From: JBEKHI01 sp050012355
Lineage (GTDB): Bacteria > Actinomycetota > Actinomycetes > Streptosporangiales > Streptosporangiaceae
Direction of reading: 5' to 3'
Assembly (NCBI GenBank): GCA_050012355.1
Contig: JBEKHI010000141.1
Coordinates: forward strand, 1-17,918
Length of the DNA stretch: 17,918 nt
Notes under the pieces: generated by a model
Database searches by the model: none
What the model was told of the DNA's origin: nothing
What the model saw: the letters and a program-made list of their open reading frames with translations, nothing else
Program-made: the position numbers and the translations under genes
Shown: positions 13,453-17,918 of the stretch, piece by piece
Layout of the letters: each line of letters opens with the position of its first letter
Position numbering within the stretch: the first letter of the stretch is position 1

Positions 13453-15446
13453 CACCCCGCGATCGGAACCGACGCGTCGTCGCGGAGGAAGACCGGTATC
13501 CGCGACAGCGGCGCGTCGGCCGTCACCAGCTGGCCGCCGTCGAAGACCGACCCGGTCCAGGCGTCCCGCCACGAGGCGCCGGCCGGCAGGTACACCGGCC
13601 GCGATCGCTCCCCGTGGGTGGCGACCGGGGCGACCAGCAGCGACGGACCGAACATGAACTCGTCGTCCACCGACCAGGCCGCCTCATCGGACGGGAAGTC
13701 CACGAACAGCGGCCGCATCGGCGGCAGGCCGGTCTCGGCGGCGGAACGCATCAGCGAGCCGATGTACGGCCGCAACCGCTCCCGCAGGAACAGCACATCA
13801 CGGATCAGCTCGTAAGCCTCATCACCGAACGACCACACCTCGTTGGGACCGCCGGTCTGGTCGAGGCCGAACGGCATGTTCGGCTCCCGGTTCCCGTGCA
13901 GCCGGAACAGCGGGCAGAACGCGCCGTACTGGAACCACCGGACGATCAGCTCACGATACGAAGGCGACGACGGGTCCCCGCCGTGGAACCCGCCGATATC
14001 GGTGGTCCACCACGGGATGCCGGAGACCGCCACGTTCAGCCCGGCGCGGATCTGCGCCCGCAGGCTCTCCCACGTCGGCCGGATATCACCGGACCACAGC
14101 ACCGCGCCGTACCGCTGGCTGCCCGCCCACGCCGACCGGTTGAACGTGACCGTCTCCCGGCCTTCCGCCGTCATTCCGTCCCAGAACGCCGCGGCATTCT
14201 CCCGAGGGTAAAGGTTCGCCACCGCCGGCCCGGGACCGGCGTGAAAGCGAAGGTTCTGGTAGAAACCCGGCCGGATCTCCGGTTCACAAGCGTCAAGCCA
14301 GAACACTTCGATGCCATAACGACGCAGGTAATTGTCCCGGACCTTCGCCCAGACGAACTCCCGTGCCTCCGGGTTGGTGGAGTCATAGAAGGCGACGTCG
14401 ACCGGCGCGGCGATGCCCTTGTCCGGCCAGACCGCCTGGGCCAGCGGCCCGTACTCGGTTCCGATGAGCAGCCCCCGATCCCGCAGCTCGGCGTAATTCT
14501 CCGACACCGGCGAGACCGATGGCCACACCGAGACCATCAGCTTCACCCCCAGGTCCGACAGCTCCCGGACCATCGCCCCCGGGTCGGGCCATTCGGCGAG
14601 ATCGAACTTCCAGTCACCCAGGTGCGTCCAGTGGAAGTAGTCGACCACCATCACCGATAGCGGCAGCCCGCGCCGGTGGTACTCGCGGGCCACGTCCATC
14701 AGCTCGGACTGCGTGCGGTACCGCAGCTTCGACTGCCAGAAGCCGGTCGCCCAGTCCGGCAGCTCCGGCGCGTGCCCGGTGACATCCGCGTACCTGGACA
14801 GCAGCGTCGCGGGCGATCCGGCGGTGATCCAGTAATCGATCTGCCGGGAGGAATCGGCGACCCATCTGGTCCCGTTGGCCCCCAGCTCCACCCGGCCCAC
14901 GCCGGGGTTGTTCCACAGCAGGCCGTAGCCCCGGCTGGACAGCAGGAACGGGATCGTCACCTCCGCGTTGCGCTGCACCAGGTCGATCACCGCGCCCTTC
15001 TGGTCCAGCAGCCCATGGGTGTGCTGGCCGAGGCCGAATAGCTTCTCGCCGGGGTAGCCGCGGAACTTCTGCTCCAGCCGGTAGTAGCCGTTACCGGCCG
15101 GGGTGAACGAGCGCGGCCCCGGCCACCAGTAATGGATCGGATCCTCGGCCAGCAGTTCCGCGCCGTCCTGGCCGCGGAAGATCAGCATCTCCTCCCGGTG
15201 ATCCCCGCCGGGAATTAGTTCGGCGCTCAGGGCACCGTTGCTGATCGTCGCGGTCCCGTTCTCGATCTTCACCCGGGCCTCGTGTGCCCCCGGCGTCAGG
15301 TCCAGCGCGCCCGGCAGCCCGTCCTGTATCGGACCCTGCGCGACCCGGACCCGCAGCGCGTCCGGGCCCCACGGCTCGATGCGCAGCGTCTGTCCCTGGT
15401 TAGACCATTCAAGAACCCCGGCGGCAACTTCACGAACGCTGTTCAC
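13452..15446 (-). CDS. GH31 family alpha-glycosidase, alpha-xylosidase-like
   Basis: A 664-residue retaining glycoside hydrolase of family 31. An N-terminal beta-sandwich (about 1-220) precedes a TIM barrel (about 230-560) and C-terminal beta domains. The expected nucleophile is D385 in VFWLDACEPE and the acid/base is D454 in VLWSGDIRPTW; their 69-residue spacing is close to that in the E. coli alpha-xylosidase YicI (D416, D482). The WLDAxEPE form of the nucleophile motif is common in alpha-xylosidases, but alpha-glucosidase or another specificity is possible. No signal peptide is seen, so it should act in the cytoplasm on imported oligosaccharides. The start is GTG 15446, overlapping the LacI-family gene stop as GTGA, with AGGAG four bases upstream. 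A longer in-frame ORF reaching 15647 was rejected because its extra sequence is an Arg-rich shadow of the LacI gene. Confidence 0.92.
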   Translation of the reverse strand: MNSVREVAAGVLEWSNQGQTLRIEPWGPDALRVRVAQGPIQDGLPGALDLTPGAHEARVKIENGTATISNGALSAELIPGGDHREEMLIFRGQDGAELLAEDPIHYWWPGPRSFTPAGNGYYRLEQKFRGYPGEKLFGLGQHTHGLLDQKGAVIDLVQRNAEVTIPFLLSSRGYGLLWNNPGVGRVELGANGTRWVADSSRQIDYWITAGSPATLLSRYADVTGHAPELPDWATGFWQSKLRYRTQSELMDVAREYHRRGLPLSVMVVDYFHWTHLGDWKFDLAEWPDPGAMVRELSDLGVKLMVSVWPSVSPVSENYAELRDRGLLIGTEYGPLAQAVWPDKGIAAPVDVAFYDSTNPEAREFVWAKVRDNYLRRYGIEVFWLDACEPEIRPGFYQNLRFHAGPGPAVANLYPRENAAAFWDGMTAEGRETVTFNRSAWAGSQRYGAVLWSGDIRPTWESLRAQIRAGLNVAVSGIPWWTTDIGGFHGGDPSSPSYRELIVRWFQYGAFCPLFRLHGNREPNMPFGLDQTGGPNEVWSFGDEAYELIRDVLFLRERLRPYIGSLMRSAAETGLPPMRPLFVDFPSDEAAWSVDDEFMFGPSLLVAPVATHGERSRPVYLPAGASWRDAWTGSVFDGGQLVTADAPLSRIPVFLRDDASVPIAG

Positions 15447-16459
15447 TCTTCTCCTGATCCTCTGACGGTCGTCGTGCTTCCGCGGATGGTGAGCACGGGT
15501 GGCAGCAACTCGACGCGGCTTGAACTGGCGCCGTCCTCTCGCAGCCGCCGCATCACCGCCGCCACGGCGCGGACGCCGAGCTCGGTGGCGGGAATGGTGA
15601 CGGAGGTGAGCCGGGGCGAGGTCTGCTCGGCTAGCTGGTCGGGACACAGCGCGACGATCGAGACATCCTCCGGTACGGCGCGCCCCGCGGTGCGGAGCAG
15701 GGATAGCAAGGGGGGAACGACCGCCTCGTTTTGGACAATAAGGCCGGAGGTGCGCGGCCGCTCCTCAAGGACGCGGGCCAGCACCCCGGCGGCGGCTTCG
15801 AAGCTGTTCTCGCAGGGACGGTGCACCAGGCCGACGCCGGCGTCCGCGGCGGCGGCCCGGACACCGGCCAGGGTGCGTTCCGCGAACCCGACGCGGCGAC
15901 GGTACAGGGCCTCCGCCTCGCCGATGAACGCGATCTCCCGGTGGCCAAGACCGGCCAGGTGCTGCACGCACTGGCTGCCCGCCGCGGCGAAGTCGAGGTC
16001 CAGGCAGTCAAGACAGGCCGGGTCGGCGGGGACTCCGATCAGCACGACCGGGACCCCTGGTGCCCGCAGCGCCGGAAGCCGCGGATCGTCCATCGTGACG
16101 TCGGTGAGGATCACCGCGTCCGCGCGGGCGCTGGCCACCACCCGGTCGGTACCCTCCTCGTTGGTCAGCAGCAGCACGTCGTACCCGTAGTCCCGGGCGG
16201 CGGTGGTGACGCCGATCGCGATTTCCATCATCACCGGCACGTACTGGTCCGGGTGCAGCGGCACGAACATCGCGAGCACGCTGGACCGGCTGGAGGCCAG
16301 CGCCCGGGCGCCCGCGTGCGGGTGGTAATTCAGCAGCTGGATGCTGTCGAGCACCCGGCGCTTGGTTTCCGCGGCGACCGGGCGCTTGCCGGACAGCACG
16401 TAGGAAACGGTGGACGCCGCGACCCCTGCGTGCCGCGCGACGTCGGCGAGTGTGGCCAC
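15443..16459 (-). CDS. LacI-family transcriptional regulator
   Basis: A 338-residue repressor. The N-terminal helix-turn-helix is typical LacI (TLADVARHAGVAASTVSYVL, residues 3-22), followed by a hinge helix (HPHAGARALA) and a periplasmic-binding-protein-like sugar-binding domain from about residue 60 to the end. It should bind an operator near the operon promoter and release it when a sugar, probably a product of the imported oligosaccharide, binds. The start is GTG 16459, two bases after the permease stop, with AAGGG about eight bases upstream. The much longer in-frame ORF reaching 17020 was rejected because its extra 187 residues are a low-complexity shadow of the permease gene. The gene lies inside the operon it presumably controls, between transporter and hydrolase, so autoregulation is expected. 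Confidence 0.93.
   Translation of the reverse strand: MATLADVARHAGVAASTVSYVLSGKRPVAAETKRRVLDSIQLLNYHPHAGARALASSRSSVLAMFVPLHPDQYVPVMMEIAIGVTTAARDYGYDVLLLTNEEGTDRVVASARADAVILTDVTMDDPRLPALRAPGVPVVLIGVPADPACLDCLDLDFAAAGSQCVQHLAGLGHREIAFIGEAEALYRRRVGFAERTLAGVRAAAADAGVGLVHRPCENSFEAAAGVLARVLEERPRTSGLIVQNEAVVPPLLSLLRTAGRAVPEDVSIVALCPDQLAEQTSPRLTSVTIPATELGVRAVAAVMRRLREDGASSSRVELLPPVLTIRGSTTTVRGSGEE
15451..15455 (-). promoter_or_regulatory. Ribosome-binding site that sets the GH31 start
   Basis: AGGAG on the minus strand lies four bases before GTG 15446, inside the end of the LacI-family gene. It decides for this start over any upstream in-frame codon. Confidence 0.7.
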
Positions 16460-16461
16460 CC

Positions 16462-17397
16462 TCAGCCCTTGATCGCGCCCAGCAGCACGCCCTTGGTGAA
16501 GTGCTTCTGGACGAACGGGTAGACGAGGAGGATGGGCACGACGGTGAGCGTGACGACCGCCATCTGGATGGACAGCGGCGCGATCTGCTGGTTCCCGACG
16601 AACCCGCCGATGGTGGAGGTGCCGCTGCCCGGCAACGGGTTCCCCTGCGTGATGTAGGTGTACAGCACCATCTGCAGCGGCCATTTGACGCTGTCGGCGG
16701 GCATGAACAGCAGGATGTTGAACCAGGAGTTCCAGTAGGCCACCCCGTAGAACAGCGCGATGACCGCGGTGACCGCCTTGGACGTTGGCAGCACGATGCG
16801 CCACAGGATCTTCCACTCGCTGGCGCCGTCGATCCGGGCGCTCTCGATCATGTCGCTGGCGATGTTCATGAAGAACGCCCGCATGACGATGATGTTGAAC
16901 ACGCTGACCGCGCTGGGCAGGATCAGCGCCCAGTACTGGTCGAAGCCGCCGAGCGCGGACACCACCAGGAACAGCGGAATGATCCCGCCGCTGAAGAACA
17001 TCGTGGTCATCATGAACCACAAGATCGCCTTATGGCCGAACGAGTGGGTCCGTGACAGGCCGTAGGCGGCCAGGATCGTCACGATCATCGAGAACGCGGT
17101 GCCCACGACGGTGATCAGCACGCTGATCACCAGCGCCCGTCCGACCACCCCGCCCTCGGCGATCAGCTTGTAGGCGCTCAGCGTCAGCCCGTGCGGCCAG
17201 ACCACCAGACCGCCCGCGATGTTCACCGCCGCCTGGTTGGAGAAGCTGGTCAGCACGATGGAATAGATCGGGAACGCGATGAGCAGCAAGATCACCACGA
17301 TGGTGCCCGACTTGGCGCCCTGGGTGGCGACGGATGGCCGTTCCTGCCATACCGGGCGCTTGGCCTGCTGCCGGCTTCGGGTGGTTATCGTCGTCAT
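16462..17397 (-). CDS. ABC sugar transporter permease, LplC/YtcP-like (CUT1)
   Basis: A 311-residue inner-membrane permease of the MetI/MalG fold, with about six transmembrane segments (near 31-52, 84-114, 123-149, 154-178, 206-230 and 275-296). The EAA loop that docks the ATPase is ESARIDGASEWKILWRIVLP (185-204). The long N-terminal segment, the loop after the first helix and the C-terminal FTKGVLLGAIKG ending match LplC/YtcP-type permeases. These work with LplB-type partners and large binding lipoproteins to import complex oligosaccharides. The start is ATG 17397, overlapping the upstream permease stop as ATGA; no strong Shine-Dalgarno is seen, so coupled translation is likely. The energising ATPase is probably a shared MsiK-like protein encoded elsewhere, as is usual for actinobacterial CUT1 systems. 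The exact sugar is unknown. Confidence 0.93.
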   Translation of the reverse strand: MTTITTRSRQQAKRPVWQERPSVATQGAKSGTIVVILLLIAFPIYSIVLTSFSNQAAVNIAGGLVVWPHGLTLSAYKLIAEGGVVGRALVISVLITVVGTAFSMIVTILAAYGLSRTHSFGHKAILWFMMTTMFFSGGIIPLFLVVSALGGFDQYWALILPSAVSVFNIIVMRAFFMNIASDMIESARIDGASEWKILWRIVLPTSKAVTAVIALFYGVAYWNSWFNILLFMPADSVKWPLQMVLYTYITQGNPLPGSGTSTIGGFVGNQQIAPLSIQMAVVTLTVVPILLVYPFVQKHFTKGVLLGAIKG

Positions 17398-17918
17398 CGT
17401 CTGTACAGCCCGTCCTCGCCCAGCAGATGGGCGGCCTTGTTCGCGGAGAGGATGAGGATGACCGAGGTCACGCCGAGGAACAGCCCGGCCGCCGCGCCGT
17501 AGCTGTAATTCCCCTGCACGATGCCGTTCCGGTAAGCGAACGTGGTGATCACGTCGGCGGCACCTGGTCCGACGGCGGAGATCTGGATCAGCATCTGCTC
17601 GAAGCCGAACGTCAGCGCGTAGCCGAGGTTGAGTATGAGCAGCAGCACCATGATCGGCCGCAGCCCGGGCAGCGTGATCCGCCAGGTTCGCTGCCGCCAG
17701 TTCGCCCCGTCCACCGCCGCCGCCTCGTACAGCGAGGGACTGATCGCGGCGAGGGCCGCCAGGTACACGATCATGTTCCAGCCGGACTCCTTCCAGATGA
17801 TCTGGAAGGACACCAGGAACTTGAAGAAGCTCTCGCTGGTCATCAGGTCCGGCGGGTTAGCGACGCCATGGTTGCGCAGGAAGGTATCCAGCAGCCCGGA
17901 GCCGCCGAGCACCTGGTC
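17394..17918 (-). CDS. ABC sugar transporter permease, LplB-like (partial, N-terminus outside window)
   Basis: The last 174 residues of a MalF-type permease; the frame stays open to the right edge, so the true start is outside. The visible part has an EAA loop (LYEAAAVDGANWRQRTWRITLP, about visible residues 63-84) and hydrophobic segments before and after it. The spacing and the ending HLLGEDGLYRR are like LplB-type permeases. It should pair with the LplC-like permease encoded immediately downstream, whose ATG overlaps this stop codon, to form the transport channel. The first in-frame GTG (17912) is not taken as the start because a complete permease would need about 130 more N-terminal residues, including further helices. 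Confidence 0.9.
   Translation of the reverse strand, partial: DQVLGGSGLLDTFLRNHGVANPPDLMTSESFFKFLVSFQIIWKESGWNMIVYLAALAAISPSLYEAAAVDGANWRQRTWRITLPGLRPIMVLLLILNLGYALTFGFEQMLIQISAVGPGAADVITTFAYRNGIVQGNYSYGAAAGLFLGVTSVILILSANKAAHLLGEDGLYRR

Noticed and set aside
12759..14660. A 633-residue plus-strand open frame across the kinase and GH31 genes
   Set aside because: It spans two well-supported minus-strand genes and the gap between them, with compositionally biased Arg/His/Pro-rich sequence and no recognisable motif.
15447..15647. N-terminal extension of the GH31 gene in the same frame
   Set aside because: It is an Arg-rich shadow of the LacI-family gene; the GTG at 15446 has a strong ribosome-binding site and the usual overlap.
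16460..17020. N-terminal extension of the LacI-family gene in the same frame
   Set aside because: The extension lies entirely within the permease gene and has shadow-like composition; the helix-turn-helix begins exactly at GTG 16459.
1..17918. CRISPR array, tRNA, rRNA, insertion sequence or phage attachment site
   Set aside because: I saw no regularly spaced repeats, cloverleaf-like sequence, transposase or integrase reading frame, or flanking direct repeats. Nearly all the DNA is taken up by the listed genes.

Overview
The window is GC-rich DNA from a mycothiol-making actinomycete. A recognisable mshB, SARP/AfsR-type regulators, frequent GTG starts and overlapping stop/start codons all point to Actinobacteria. 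I cannot place it below that level from sequence alone. It is chromosomal-looking and almost fully coding, with no transposase, phage gene, tRNA, rRNA or CRISPR array seen. Nine of the eleven genes lie on the minus strand and are read from high to low coordinates. The first and last genes run off the window.

Right end (17918 to 13452, minus): a tightly packed carbohydrate operon. Two LplB/LplC-type ABC sugar permeases, a LacI-family repressor and a GH31 alpha-glycosidase (alpha-xylosidase-like) are linked by 4-base stop/start overlaps or a 2-base gap. The likely logic is import of an oligosaccharide, cytoplasmic trimming of an alpha-linked sugar, and repression by the encoded LacI protein until sugar is present. 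The substrate-binding lipoprotein expected for such a transporter is not in the window. A 9-bp-stem hairpin closes the operon.

Middle (13382 to 11518, minus): a NarL-type two-component pair, a membrane histidine kinase followed by a LuxR-family response regulator, overlapping by ATGA. A palindrome lies just upstream of the kinase. A second palindrome spans the kinase/regulator junction and would pair the ribosome-binding site with the start codon. Downstream, a roughly 240-bp gap holds two small hairpins and then the leader of the next transcript.

Centre-left (11277 to 5768, minus): two full-length tandem AfsR-like regulators (DNA-binding domain, BTAD, NB-ARC ATPase, TPRs), clearly paralogous and separated by 2 bases. 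The second overlaps the 3' end of a convergent gene by 14 bases.

Left (5781 to 1): mshB (mycothiol biosynthesis deacetylase) and a small four-helix membrane protein form a plus-strand pair. They diverge from a cytoplasmic dipeptidyl-peptidase-IV-like S9 peptidase, which is followed on the minus strand by a large unrecognised three-helix membrane protein. The most interesting non-coding signal is here: a 22-bp perfect inverted repeat between the peptidase and mshB contains two copies of a 13-bp palindrome (CGATGGnCCATCG), and a third near-copy lies between mshB and the small membrane protein gene. I saw no convincing wholly new multi-gene system; the best leads are this palindrome family, the tandem AfsR pair and the unknown membrane protein.
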